This document shows, piece by piece, positions 1 through 7,183 of a stretch of 11,084 bases of DNA. The stretch covers positions 1 through 11,084 of the forward strand of contig DATIXD010000168.1 in NCBI GenBank assembly GCA_035518875.1, in the 5' to 3' direction. Numbering within the stretch: the stretch's first letter is position 1; each line of letters opens with the position of its first letter. Position numbers and translations under genes: made by a program. The stretch is from DATIXD01 sp035518875 (lineage in GTDB: Bacteria; Pseudomonadota; Gammaproteobacteria; Methylococcales; Methylococcaceae). The notes under the pieces are model-generated. The model worked only from the letters and a program-made list of their open reading frames with translations, did no database searches and was not told the DNA's origin.

Positions 1-14
1 AAGACATTCAACTG

Positions 15-698
15 ATGTCGAAGCACCGCGTTCTCAGCCTCAAGCCGCAACTTCGACTTGAATCGCGAGACCAGGACGGCCACAACGAAAAGGAGCAGCC
101 CTATCATTCCGCCAGCTTAGGTGATTCCATTGCTGCATCAAAACGGATAGGGTTTTCGGTACACACAGTCGTCAAGGATGCTAGTCGAGCCGCTGACGTG
201 ATAAGCCGGATTCATGACCTTGTAAGGAAGGGCTCGCCCAGCAAGGAGGCGCTCGATATCAACGAAGCGATTCTTGAGGTGGTTGCCCTCACCCGCGCCG
301 AAGCAAGAAAACACGGCATCAAACCCGAGATGCAGCTCGCGGACGATCTACCGCCAATTAACGGAGACAGGGTCCAGCTACAACAAGTGATGATCAATCT
401 AATCATGAACGCAATCCAGGCGATGAGCACGGTCGATGAAGGCACGCGAGACCTTCATATCAGCAGCGGCTACAATCGATCGGAAGGAGTGCACGTTGTG
501 GTGCGGGATTCAGGGCCCGGGATCGACGTAGAGAAATTGGCCCACCTGTTTGAGCCGTTCTACACAACCAAGCCCGGCGGTATGGGCATGGGACTGTCCA
601 TCAGTCGAACCATTATCGAGGAACACGGAGGGCGACTGTGGGTTAGCGAAGACCAATCAGCGGGCGCACTGTTTCAATTAACCATTCCTATCAACTAA
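15..698 (+). CDS. Histidine kinase C-terminal half (HATPase_c), N-terminus off-window, H-box not seen
   Basis: Sensor kinase ATP-binding region. The linker helix is recognisable at residues 54-87 (KDASRAADVISRI, then LDINEAILEV). The N-box is at about 127-137 (INLIMNAIQAM), G1 at 165-171 (DSGPGID), the F-box at 179-183 (FEPFY) and G2 at 189-193 (GMGMG). The protein ends normally after TIPIN. The style is that of the orphan FixL-like kinases common in rhizobia. The frame stays open to base 3, so ATG 15 is only the first Met in the window and the true start may lie outside. In family members the phospho-acceptor motif (AHEVNQP or similar) sits roughly 45-50 residues before the RAADVI segment, here residue 58. 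Nothing like it is present there; the stretch reads HNEKEQPYHSASLGDSIAA. The gene may therefore be an internally deleted remnant or a kinase that cannot autophosphorylate. No response regulator follows; the next gene is convergent. Confidence 0.8.
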   Translation: MSKHRVLSLKPQLRLESRDQDGHNEKEQPYHSASLGDSIAASKRIGFSVHTVVKDASRAADVISRIHDLVRKGSPSKEALDINEAILEVVALTRAEARKHGIKPEMQLADDLPPINGDRVQLQQVMINLIMNAIQAMSTVDEGTRDLHISSGYNRSEGVHVVVRDSGPGIDVEKLAHLFEPFYTTKPGGMGMGLSISRTIIEEHGGRLWVSEDQSAGALFQLTIPIN

Positions 699-708
699 TG
701 CGCTCTTA

Positions 709-724
709 GGCCAGATGCATGGCC
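709..724. other. Small inverted repeat between convergent genes
   Basis: GGCCA-GATGCA-TGGCC is a perfect 5-bp stem with a 6-base loop, 11 bases after the kinase stop codon and 47 bases past the sdaA stop on the other strand. It sits where transcripts from both sides would end. No proper T-run follows on either strand (only TTT on plus), so a strong intrinsic terminator is not supported. Confidence 0.3.
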
Positions 725-770
725 CGGTTTGTCCTGGACAGCAATTTGCTCGGTTGTTTTAGCGGCGACT

Positions 771-2171
771 TCAACACTCAACGATATTGACAGCGAGTCC
801 TCCGGTGGAAGTCTCCTTGTATTTCTCACTCATGTCGTTGCCGGTCTGGCGCATCGTCTCGATACACGCGTCGAGCGGCACGAAATGCGTACCGTCACCC
901 TTGATGGCAAGCGAGGCAGCAGTGACCGCCTTGACGGCGCCGAGAGCGTTACGTTCGATGCAGGGTACCTGCACGAGGCCGGCGACCGGATCGCAGGTCA
1001 TGCCGAGATGGTGTTCGAGCGCGATCTCGGCCGCATTCTCGATCTGCTCCGGAGAGCCACCCATAACCGCCGCGAGGCCGGCAGCCGCCATTGCGGAAGC
1101 TGAGCCAACCTCACCCTGGCAACCGACTACGGCCCCCGAAATCGAGGCATTGTGCTTGATAATCCCGCCGACAGCTGCAGCAGTAAGCAGGAAGGTGCGA
1201 ATGTCCTCCCGCGTCGTGTCTTCGTGGAAATGCAGGTAGTAGCGAATGGTTGCGGGTACGACGCCCGCAGCACCGTTCGTCGGTGCGGTGACGACACGCC
1301 CCCCGCCGGCATTCTCCTCGTTGACCGCCATGGCGTAAACGCTCAGCCAGTCGTTCGCCAAAAGCGGATTAAGGTGGTTGTTACGCGATTCCTCGTTCAG
1401 CTTATCGTAGATCGTGCGAGCTCGCCGCTTCACCTTTAGCCCACCTGGCATGATCCCGTCGACCTTGAGGCCGCGGTCGATACAACGCGTCATCACATCC
1501 CAGATCCGATCGAGGCCGGCATCGAGTTCGACGGCACTCATATTCGCTTCTTCGTTCGCCCGCTTCATCTGGGCGATCGTCAGGCCGGAAGCACGCGCCA
1601 TGGCCAGCATCTGCTTGGCCGATGAGAAGGGATAGGGTACGCCGGCATCGGAGGACACATTCTTGGACCTATGTATTGCCTCCAGTTCAGTATCTGTCAC
1701 TACGAAACCACCGCCGATTGAATAATAGATGCGCTTCAGAAGAAGCCGTCCATGGCGGTCGAGGGCGTAAAAGCTCATGCCGTTTGCATGACCGGGAAGA
1801 GGCAGCTTCTTTTCAAAGATGAGATCTGTCTCGACGTGGAATTCGTATGTCGGGTGCCCGGGCGGAGCGACACGTCCGCTCCGCTCGATCGAGTCAATGA
1901 TGTCATCCATCCGATCCGGATCGATGCTATGAGGCTCCTCGCCGGCAAGGCCGAGGATGACCGCTCTGCCCGTTCCGTGCCCTAAGCCGGTGAACGCCAA
2001 CGACCCGTGCAAACTAACCTTCAAGGCCGCAACGCTGGCGCCAGGCGGACGAGACCAGTTGTCGGAAAGAATCAGGTTAAGGAAGCGGTTTGCTGCCGAC
2101 ATCGGACCCATCGTGTGAGAACTAGATGGGCCGATACCGATTTTGAAGACGTCAAATACGGACAGAAACAT
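771..2171 (-). CDS. sdaA: L-serine dehydratase (L-serine ammonia-lyase), single-chain [4Fe-4S] type
   Basis: Cytoplasmic enzyme converting L-serine to pyruvate and ammonia with a [4Fe-4S] cluster, not PLP. It is 466 aa from ATG 2171, the usual length for the one-chain form. The N-terminus MFLSVFDVFKIGIGPSSSHT (1-20) and the substrate segment APTNGAAGVVPATIRYY (296-312) are family signatures. Cluster cysteines are C351 (GCQGEVG), C393 (TCDPVAG) and C404 (VPCIERN). The last residue is C466 (VNIVEC), matching the C-terminal Cys that caps the cluster in the Legionella enzyme. An in-frame extension to 2291 exists but lacks family similarity, so ATG 2171 is chosen. It lies 14 bases after the ridA-like stop and ends the minus-strand gene run, so it is probably co-transcribed with the oxidoreductase genes. 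That context suggests it consumes serine released by the pathway rather than serving general serine breakdown. Confidence 0.95.
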   Translation of the reverse strand: MFLSVFDVFKIGIGPSSSHTMGPMSAANRFLNLILSDNWSRPPGASVAALKVSLHGSLAFTGLGHGTGRAVILGLAGEEPHSIDPDRMDDIIDSIERSGRVAPPGHPTYEFHVETDLIFEKKLPLPGHANGMSFYALDRHGRLLLKRIYYSIGGGFVVTDTELEAIHRSKNVSSDAGVPYPFSSAKQMLAMARASGLTIAQMKRANEEANMSAVELDAGLDRIWDVMTRCIDRGLKVDGIMPGGLKVKRRARTIYDKLNEESRNNHLNPLLANDWLSVYAMAVNEENAGGGRVVTAPTNGAAGVVPATIRYYLHFHEDTTREDIRTFLLTAAAVGGIIKHNASISGAVVGCQGEVGSASAMAAAGLAAVMGGSPEQIENAAEIALEHHLGMTCDPVAGLVQVPCIERNALGAVKAVTAASLAIKGDGTHFVPLDACIETMRQTGNDMSEKYKETSTGGLAVNIVEC

Positions 2172-2185
2172 GATTTGCGAAATGC

Positions 2186-2545
2186 CTATTCGGCCACGGC
2201 TGCCGTTACGATGACCTCGACCAAGACATCTGGTGCCCCCATCTCGCATTGGGCGGTTGCTCTTGTCGGAGCTGCATTGGGAGCTGTCCACGCATTCCAG
2301 ACTTCATTCATGCCCTCAAAATCCCGAGCAAGATCCTTGATCCAGATCTGTGCTGTAAGAATGCGACTCTTCTCGGTACCCGCTTGCGCCAAAAACTCTT
2401 CGATCTTCGCTAGCGTTTGCTTCGTCTGACCTCTGATATCCTGACTACGATCATCGGCGGTCATGCCGCCAACAAAAACGATTCCATTGTAGACCACGAC
2501 ACGGCTGCGACGCGGGTCAGTTTCGATACGCATGATATTACTCAT
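2186..2545 (-). CDS. RidA/YjgF/UK114-family (enamine/imine deaminase-like) protein
   Basis: Small 119-aa Rid-superfamily protein, expected to form a cytoplasmic trimer that hydrolyses reactive imine/enamine intermediates. Visible features are the VVVYNGIVFVGGM strand (16-28), the helix QTLAKIEEFLAQAG (43-56), and R95 in PTRATAQ with E110 in LVEVIV. Their 15-residue spacing equals that of the R105/E120 active-site pair in E. coli RidA. It belongs to the shorter RIETDPRRSR-type branch rather than to canonical RidA. An AAAGG purine stretch seven bases before ATG 2545 supports the start. The gene sits 45 bases after the large oxidoreductase and 14 before sdaA. Oxidation of a C-N bond by the upstream dehydrogenase would give an imine, a plausible substrate. 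The exact in vivo substrate cannot be read from sequence. Confidence 0.9.
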   Translation of the reverse strand: MSNIMRIETDPRRSRVVVYNGIVFVGGMTADDRSQDIRGQTKQTLAKIEEFLAQAGTEKSRILTAQIWIKDLARDFEGMNEVWNAWTAPNAAPTRATAQCEMGAPDVLVEVIVTAAVAE

Positions 2546-2590
2546 TGGCTTGCCTTTCGCTCGTAGTTGAGATTTGATTTGAAATCGGTG

Positions 2591-3958
2591 TTACTCCGCA
2601 AAGTCGCCGAGCAATAAGGGCTTGATAGGAGGCCGGATGCGAAAATACCCCACCTCCGACGGCCCAACGCCGCGAGCTTCGGCGATCACCTCTGTTACCG
2701 TCAGGCCACAAAGACGACCTTGACACGGACCCATCCCACAGCGACCGAACGCTTTGGTTTGATTTGGGCCCCGGCAACCCAACCCGACATATTTGCGCAA
2801 TTGCTCGGCCGTAACCTCTTCGCATCGGCAGACAAGCACCTGATCTGGCGGGACGCGGTTCTCGTCGCATGGTCGGTACAGCGCGTCTAGAAAAGGCCGG
2901 ATGTGCGTGTATCTCTGAAGCTCGCCCTCGAGTACCGCAGAGCGGCGGGTAGTGTCGTTACTCACCCCAAGTTGTTTACCAATGGCCAAGGCGGCCAACC
3001 GGCCCTGAACTGCCGACGCATTGGCACCAACAATTCTTCGACTGTCGCCGGCTACATATAGAACCGTGTCTCCCAAACGCCCCGCCTCATCCGTAATGGG
3101 TTGCCAACAAAGCTGGTCCGAATCCCAGCGATGCTCTGACCCCGTCGACCAACTAAGCTGTGTGTTGGGAACGACACCCTGATGGAGGAGTATCAGCGAT
3201 GCCCGTACTTGAACCTGTTTGCCCCGGTGTTGGAATTTAAGACCTTCGGCGCGCGTTTCGCCTACGATCGAAAGTTCGCGTGCCCTCGAATAGACCCGAA
3301 CACCGTGGTGCCGCACCGCTGCAATGAGCTTCACGCCCTTGAGAAGATCGCGCCAACCTTTAAGTGCGCCGATCATGTGGCGTGCGGCTCGAAAGTAAGC
3401 TGATCGGGGGGTCGTGTCGACCAGCGCCTCGATTCTCACGCCCGCGCGCAGATATTGCCAAGCCAGCAGGTACAGCAACGGTCCGCCGCCGGCCAGGACG
3501 ACAGGATCGGTCGGAAGCCCGCCAGAGCCTTTCAACATTATCTGACCCGCGCCGGCGCCCATGACGCCGGGTAAGGTCCAACCCACGATTGGGAAGGGCC
3601 GCTCCATAGCGCCGCTGGCAAGCAGAACGAACTTGCCAACGACTTCGTCGGCACCGCCATTCGCGACATAGTTGACGACGCCCGTTGTGCTCACGTTCCA
3701 GACAACCGCCCCGCCAATATATCGGGTTCCGCTTGCGCAAAACTCTGAAGCAAGATGCTGTCCTGCCGCATAATCCTTCCCCAGCACGTGAACAATTTCG
3801 CTGGGTGCTGATTCAATCCGGCGATATATCTGCCCACCAATCGTCGTTTGCTCATCCAGCAAAACGACGGAAAGACCGAGTGCTCGCGCCTCACAGGCCG
3901 CCGCCATTCCGGTAGGACCTGAGCCAATTACGACAAGGTCTGCTGTGACGTCACTCAT
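2591..3958 (-). CDS. FAD/NAD(P)-type oxidoreductase with Bfd-like [2Fe-2S] C-terminal domain (HcnB / opine oxidase A-like subunit)
   Basis: A 455-aa subunit of a predicted heterotrimeric amine or amino-acid dehydrogenase. The N-terminal dinucleotide-binding motif GSGPTG is at 12-17, a second Rossmann motif lies near 157-162 (GGGPLL), and the pyridine-nucleotide-oxidoreductase segment VAGD is at about 303-306. The C-terminal domain carries a Bfd-like cluster site: C377-x-C379 (CRCEEVT) and C407-x4-C412 (RCGMGPC), with C395 and C417 also present. The organisation matches HcnB of hydrogen cyanide synthase, opine oxidase A and the D-hydroxyproline dehydrogenase subunit. A TTG at 3970 would add four residues, but ATG 3958 has GGAGAGGG six bases or fewer upstream and overlaps the [2Fe-2S] gene by 8 bases (ATGAGTGA), typical of translational coupling. 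It probably passes electrons between the [2Fe-2S] centres, FAD and an acceptor. The substrate is unknown. Confidence 0.88.
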   Translation of the reverse strand: MSDVTADLVVIGSGPTGMAAACEARALGLSVVLLDEQTTIGGQIYRRIESAPSEIVHVLGKDYAAGQHLASEFCASGTRYIGGAVVWNVSTTGVVNYVANGGADEVVGKFVLLASGAMERPFPIVGWTLPGVMGAGAGQIMLKGSGGLPTDPVVLAGGGPLLYLLAWQYLRAGVRIEALVDTTPRSAYFRAARHMIGALKGWRDLLKGVKLIAAVRHHGVRVYSRARELSIVGETRAEGLKFQHRGKQVQVRASLILLHQGVVPNTQLSWSTGSEHRWDSDQLCWQPITDEAGRLGDTVLYVAGDSRRIVGANASAVQGRLAALAIGKQLGVSNDTTRRSAVLEGELQRYTHIRPFLDALYRPCDENRVPPDQVLVCRCEEVTAEQLRKYVGLGCRGPNQTKAFGRCGMGPCQGRLCGLTVTEVIAEARGVGPSEVGYFRIRPPIKPLLLGDFAE

Positions 3959-4286
3959 GTCCCTCTCCAATATTAGTGACTTTCAGCTCCGGAGCACCAA
4001 GCTGACGCTTTATCTGCATTCCGTCCCGAACCGGTATCAGGCAGCTCTGTCTCGCAGGAATTCCATCAATCTCGACCAAGCACTCGAAGCAAACTCCCAT
4101 CATGCAGTAAGGCGCCCGAGAGACCTGCCCTACAATGCTTGACCGAAAGTCACGCGCTCCTCCTGCAAGCAATGCAGCGGCAACGTTGATGCCTTCTGGC
4201 ACCGTCATCAGTTGACCCTCGAACGTGATCGTAACCGTAGGCGCGTTCGGCAATCTTGGAATCAAGAAGAGCGGTTTAGTGGTCAT
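3951..4286 (-). CDS. Small [2Fe-2S] ferredoxin-like subunit (HcnA-like)
   Basis: A 111-aa protein with a plant-type ferredoxin cluster: C61-x4-C66-x2-C69-x12-C82, within APYCMMGVCFECLVEIDG and RQSC. The fold starts with strands TVTITFEGQ and MTVPEGINVAAAL. It corresponds to HcnA and to the small subunit of opine- and D-hydroxyproline-type dehydrogenases, which relays electrons between the two flavoprotein subunits. The start chosen is ATG 4286, overlapping the upstream oxidoreductase stop by 11 bases. A Met seven codons... further upstream at 4301 is possible but has no better ribosome site, and neither start has a clear Shine-Dalgarno, so coupled translation from the upstream gene is likely. 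The longer in-frame extension to 4364 lies inside the upstream gene and is not used. Confidence 0.88.
   Translation of the reverse strand: MTTKPLFLIPRLPNAPTVTITFEGQLMTVPEGINVAAALLAGGARDFRSSIVGQVSRAPYCMMGVCFECLVEIDGIPARQSCLIPVRDGMQIKRQLGAPELKVTNIGEGHE
3961..3968 (-). promoter_or_regulatory. Ribosome binding site deciding the start of the HcnB-like gene
   Basis: GGAGAGGG on the minus strand ends two bases before ATG 3958, with its GGAG core six bases upstream of the start. It falls on the alternative TTG start at 3970 (which has no purine-rich tract before it), so ATG is preferred. Confidence 0.6.
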
Positions 4287-5412
4287 GAGAAAAGCTCGCA
4301 TTGGGGTCCAGGAAGCGATCGCTTCGGAACGCGTCAAAGTCGGGAGGCGCTTCTGTGAGCCCACCCATCCATGGACCGATCACGAAGGCATGCGCCGCCG
4401 CTAGGGTGACCCCGCTATGACAAATGGCTACATATGCGCCAGGGCAGGATGCGGAACCTTGGTAAATCGGATAGCTGTCCGGAGTGAGCGGACGCAAAGC
4501 TCCCCAAGCCCTTACTAACCGGGCTCTTCCCAGTGTGGGAAAGGTCGCGACCGCTCGACGAGCAAGCCATTCGATCTTGTCAACCGTGGTACCGTCGTCG
4601 AACCCGACATCCTCTGTTGTCGACCCGATCTGCACAGAGCCTTCGTGTGTCTGACGTACCTTGTTTGTCGGATAGTCGAGAAACGGCTTGAGACGTTCGG
4701 TGATCAGCACCTGACCACGGGTAGTTGTTATTGGCGCATATAGTCCGACATGACCGGCCAGGTCGGCGATGCCCAGGCCCGCGGCTAGTACAAGCCGATC
4801 ACTCTTCCAACTTTGTCCGTCGCGCGCCTTGATCGTGAATTCTCTGCTATCGCCATCATGTCTAAGTTCAACAATATCGGCACCCGTAACGACGTCTGCG
4901 CCCTTCTCCCGAAGCCCAGCGTGGAGCGCCCGCAGCAACATCAGCGGGTTGACGTGCCCATCGTGTGGCCCAAAACTTCCCCCTACAACCGCGGGACCTA
5001 TCCCCGGGAGATATTGCTTCAGTTCGGGAGGCTCCATCATCTGGAACGGTATATCCCCAACCTCCCGATCAATTTTCGCCAACAGATTAGCGCGCTTTTG
5101 CAGTTCCTGTTCGCTGAAACCCAACCAGAATCCACCAGTTTGCTGAAGACCAGAATCGACGTCCGTTAAGTCCAACAGCTCTTGGTGCAGCTCGGGCCAA
5201 AGCCTAACCGCGTCCCGGGTCCATCGGGCATATCGCGGCATGCCGCCGCCCTTGCTGGACAACCACACCAGTCCGAAATTTCCGCGGGACGCGCGGAACG
5301 CCACATCGCCCTGGTCGAGGATGCGCACACGCACGCCGCGCCTCGCTGCACCGTAGGCGATCGCCGCACCGACGAGCCCACCCCCCACAACAGTTAATTG
5401 ATCTTCACTCAT
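4276..5412 (-). CDS. DAO-type FAD-dependent oxidoreductase (HcnC / opine oxidase B-like subunit)
   Basis: A 378-aa glycine oxidase/D-amino-acid oxidase-superfamily protein, expected to hold the substrate-binding flavin of the complex. The FAD-binding motif GGGLVG is at 10-15, followed by D33 at the end of the second strand (VRILDQGD). It carries the segment FRASRGNFGLVW (39-50), shared with HcnC and opine oxidase B relatives, and the C-terminal flavin-contact segment CHSGVTLAAA. No signal peptide or membrane helix is visible, so it acts in the cytoplasm or on its inner-membrane face. ATG 5412 has an excellent ribosome site (AAGGGGAG six bases upstream). It is the first of three overlapping genes encoding the trimeric dehydrogenase, which favours equal subunit supply. 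The likely reaction is oxidation of a CH-NH bond to an imine. The amino-acid specificity cannot be deduced. Confidence 0.88.
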   Translation of the reverse strand: MSEDQLTVVGGGLVGAAIAYGAARRGVRVRILDQGDVAFRASRGNFGLVWLSSKGGGMPRYARWTRDAVRLWPELHQELLDLTDVDSGLQQTGGFWLGFSEQELQKRANLLAKIDREVGDIPFQMMEPPELKQYLPGIGPAVVGGSFGPHDGHVNPLMLLRALHAGLREKGADVVTGADIVELRHDGDSREFTIKARDGQSWKSDRLVLAAGLGIADLAGHVGLYAPITTTRGQVLITERLKPFLDYPTNKVRQTHEGSVQIGSTTEDVGFDDGTTVDKIEWLARRAVATFPTLGRARLVRAWGALRPLTPDSYPIYQGSASCPGAYVAICHSGVTLAAAHAFVIGPWMGGLTEAPPDFDAFRSDRFLDPNASFSHDH

Positions 5413-5441
5413 CGAATGCTCCCCTTCACGGGCCGCCTATT

Positions 5442-5458
5442 CTGTGAAATTGACACAG
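5442..5458. promoter_or_regulatory. Inverted repeat in the transporter-dehydrogenase gap, possible operator
   Basis: CTGTG-AAATTGA-CACAG is a perfect 5-bp dyad with a 7-base spacer, 30 bases upstream of the DAO-type oxidoreductase start and inside the only sizeable gap (5413-5507) within the run between the transporter and enzyme genes. It could be an operator for an internal promoter or simply a small mRNA hairpin. I see no convincing -35/-10 pair beside it. The rest of the gap shows no gene. Confidence 0.3.
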
Positions 5459-5507
5459 CTCTGTCGTCCTCCCGCAGCTAGGCGAGGAAAACCGGGACGT
5501 AGCCCGC

Positions 5508-6317
5508 CTACTTTTTTCCGATCAAGACGTTGTCGAGCCCTACAATGCGATCGAGGACAAACATCAAGCCCATGGTTCCAACGATCATGATCGTTGATAC
5601 TGACGTCGTGACCGGATCTGTAAGCATCGAAACGCGATGATAGAGAGCCACTGGAAGCGTGGTCGTGCCTGGAGTGGCAACGAAGATCGTCATCGTCACT
5701 TCGTCAAAACTTTGGATGAATGCGAGACTCCAACCGCCAACCACGCCTGGCATGATTAGCGCCAACAGGATTCGACGGAACGATGTCCAGCGCGATGCGC
5801 CAAGTGATCTTGCTGCAAGCTCCGCATCACGCTCAAGCCCGATCAACGCACCTAGTGTTAGCCGAAGCGCGTATGGAACGACAATCAAGGCATGAACCAA
5901 CAGAAGTGCGATGGATGACCCCGTCCAAGACAACATGGAAAAGAAGCGGAGAAATGCAACGCCCAGCACCACATGTGGAACCATCAGTGGCGACAGTAGC
6001 AATGCCATCAATGCGTCGCGGCCGCTGAAACGGTAACGCGCGATTGCAATTGCGGCAGGAATGGCAACTGCGATGGCCAATGTTGCCGATCCTAGACCCA
6101 ACCAGACCGACAACCAAAACGCGCCAATTATGTCCGGGGCATCCAAGATGGCGCGGTACCACCTTAAGGATGCGCCCTCAAACGGCATAGAAATGTAGCC
6201 CTTGTCGGAAAATGACACCAAAATAGTTACGATGAGGGGCGCAACGATAAATGCCGTAAACAGCGTATGGAATAGAAGAGCGGCAGGCCCGTTCTCCCCT
6301 ATGCTTCGAGTGCTCAT
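5508..6317 (-). CDS. ABC transporter inner-membrane permease, PotC-like
   Basis: A 269-aa integral membrane subunit of a spermidine/putrescine-family (opine/polyamine class) importer. It has about six hydrophobic segments, the first near residues 12-34 and the last near 240-256. The cytoplasmic EAA coupling loop is at 163-194 (ERDAELAARSLGAS, then FRRILLALIMPG), which docks onto the ATPase. The ATG overlaps the stop codon of the preceding permease by four bases (ATGA), so the two permeases are translationally coupled and form the heterodimeric pore. This is the last transporter gene before the 95-base gap to the dehydrogenase genes. The substrate cannot be told from the permease alone. Confidence 0.93.
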   Translation of the reverse strand: MSTRSIGENGPAALLFHTLFTAFIVAPLIVTILVSFSDKGYISMPFEGASLRWYRAILDAPDIIGAFWLSVWLGLGSATLAIAVAIPAAIAIARYRFSGRDALMALLLSPLMVPHVVLGVAFLRFFSMLSWTGSSIALLLVHALIVVPYALRLTLGALIGLERDAELAARSLGASRWTSFRRILLALIMPGVVGGWSLAFIQSFDEVTMTIFVATPGTTTLPVALYHRVSMLTDPVTTSVSTIMIVGTMGLMFVLDRIVGLDNVLIGKK

Positions 6318-7183
6318 GCGAACACCTGCTTAAATCTTCTTTCAATTAACCGATTGCTTCCAACCACCACGAAAGCAATTCCCAGCAGCAAAAGGACGGC
6401 GATTGCTGCGCCAAGCGGCCAATTGAGCGAGCTCAAGAACTCGTCATAGATCGCAGTCGTCACGAGCTTCACCCGCCTACCGCCAATCAAAGCCGGCGTT
6501 GCGAAAGCAGACGCGGAAAGCGTAAATACAATGATGGAGCCGGAAAGGATGCCGGGAAGAAGTTGGGGAAGGATGACGCGACGAAAAGTCGTCCAGGGCC
6601 CCGCGCCAAGTGATCTTGCAGCGTGAGCAACTTGGGCGTCGACCTTTTGCAAGGTGCTCCAGATAGCAATGATCATGAACGGCAGCATGACGTGCGTCAG
6701 CACGATAACGACGCCCGTCATGGTAAACATGAGCTGCACTGGCCGCTGTGCGAGCTTTAGGGAAATTAATACGTTGTTGATGACTCCATCACGGCCAAGA
6801 AGGATCGACCAGCCGAGGGTCCGAACTACAACAGAGATGAGCAATGGACCTAGGATGACTACGAAGAACGTTCCCTGCCAAACCGAACGCATCCGTGAAA
6901 GAAAAAGCGTTTCCGGAAGGCCAAGAACAACGCAGATGACCGTGACGCCAAGAGACATCCCAGCGGTGCGCAGAAATAGTTCGTAATAATACCCGTCCGA
7001 CAGGACGTCGATGTAATTGCCGAACGTAAAATTGGATTGAGACCCGCGCACTGCATCAAATACATTGAATGACAGTATTGCAGTGAGCGCCAGCGGAACG
7101 ATGAGTAGACCTAAGAACATTGCGAGCGCCGGCAACGACAAAAGCCATTGCGAACCGTTACCTCGCGTGACTTTCTCAGCCAT
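6314..7183 (-). CDS. ABC transporter inner-membrane permease, PotB-like
   Basis: A 289-aa membrane subunit pairing with the PotC-like permease. The first helix is at about 12-38 (WLLSLPALAMFLGLLIVPLA), with further hydrophobic segments through to 265-280. The EAA loop is at 183-213 (VDAQVAHAARSLGAG, then RRVILPQLLPG). The start at 7183 has GGAGG six bases upstream, lying inside the end of the ATPase gene, and the two genes overlap by 8 bases. The family transports polyamines, opines and related cationic or sugar-amine compounds. Family membership is clear; the ligand is not. Confidence 0.93.
   Translation of the reverse strand: MAEKVTRGNGSQWLLSLPALAMFLGLLIVPLALTAILSFNVFDAVRGSQSNFTFGNYIDVLSDGYYYELFLRTAGMSLGVTVICVVLGLPETLFLSRMRSVWQGTFFVVILGPLLISVVVRTLGWSILLGRDGVINNVLISLKLAQRPVQLMFTMTGVVIVLTHVMLPFMIIAIWSTLQKVDAQVAHAARSLGAGPWTTFRRVILPQLLPGILSGSIIVFTLSASAFATPALIGGRRVKLVTTAIYDEFLSSLNWPLGAAIAVLLLLGIAFVVVGSNRLIERRFKQVFA

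Noticed and set aside
709..724. Intrinsic terminator for the histidine kinase
   Set aside because: The stem is only 5 bp and no real T-run follows, so it is listed only as an inverted repeat.
2172..2291. Longer N-terminus for SdaA
   Set aside because: The extra 40 residues overlap the RidA-like gene, have no family likeness, and the canonical SdaA start MFLSVFDVFK begins at 2171.
787..2429. Several plus-strand open frames across sdaA and the RidA-like gene
   Set aside because: They are antisense shadows of strongly conserved minus-strand proteins and show no recognisable domains.
2538..2870. Minus-strand 110-codon frame overlapping the end of the HcnB-like gene
   Set aside because: It lies in another frame over the conserved cysteine domain; no family features.
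2591..5412. Hydrogen cyanide synthase (hcnABC) as the firm identity of the three oxidoreductase genes
   Set aside because: Family and domain layout match, but gene order differs, and the importer, RidA and SdaA fit amino-acid-derivative catabolism better. The same family includes opine and D-hydroxyproline dehydrogenases.
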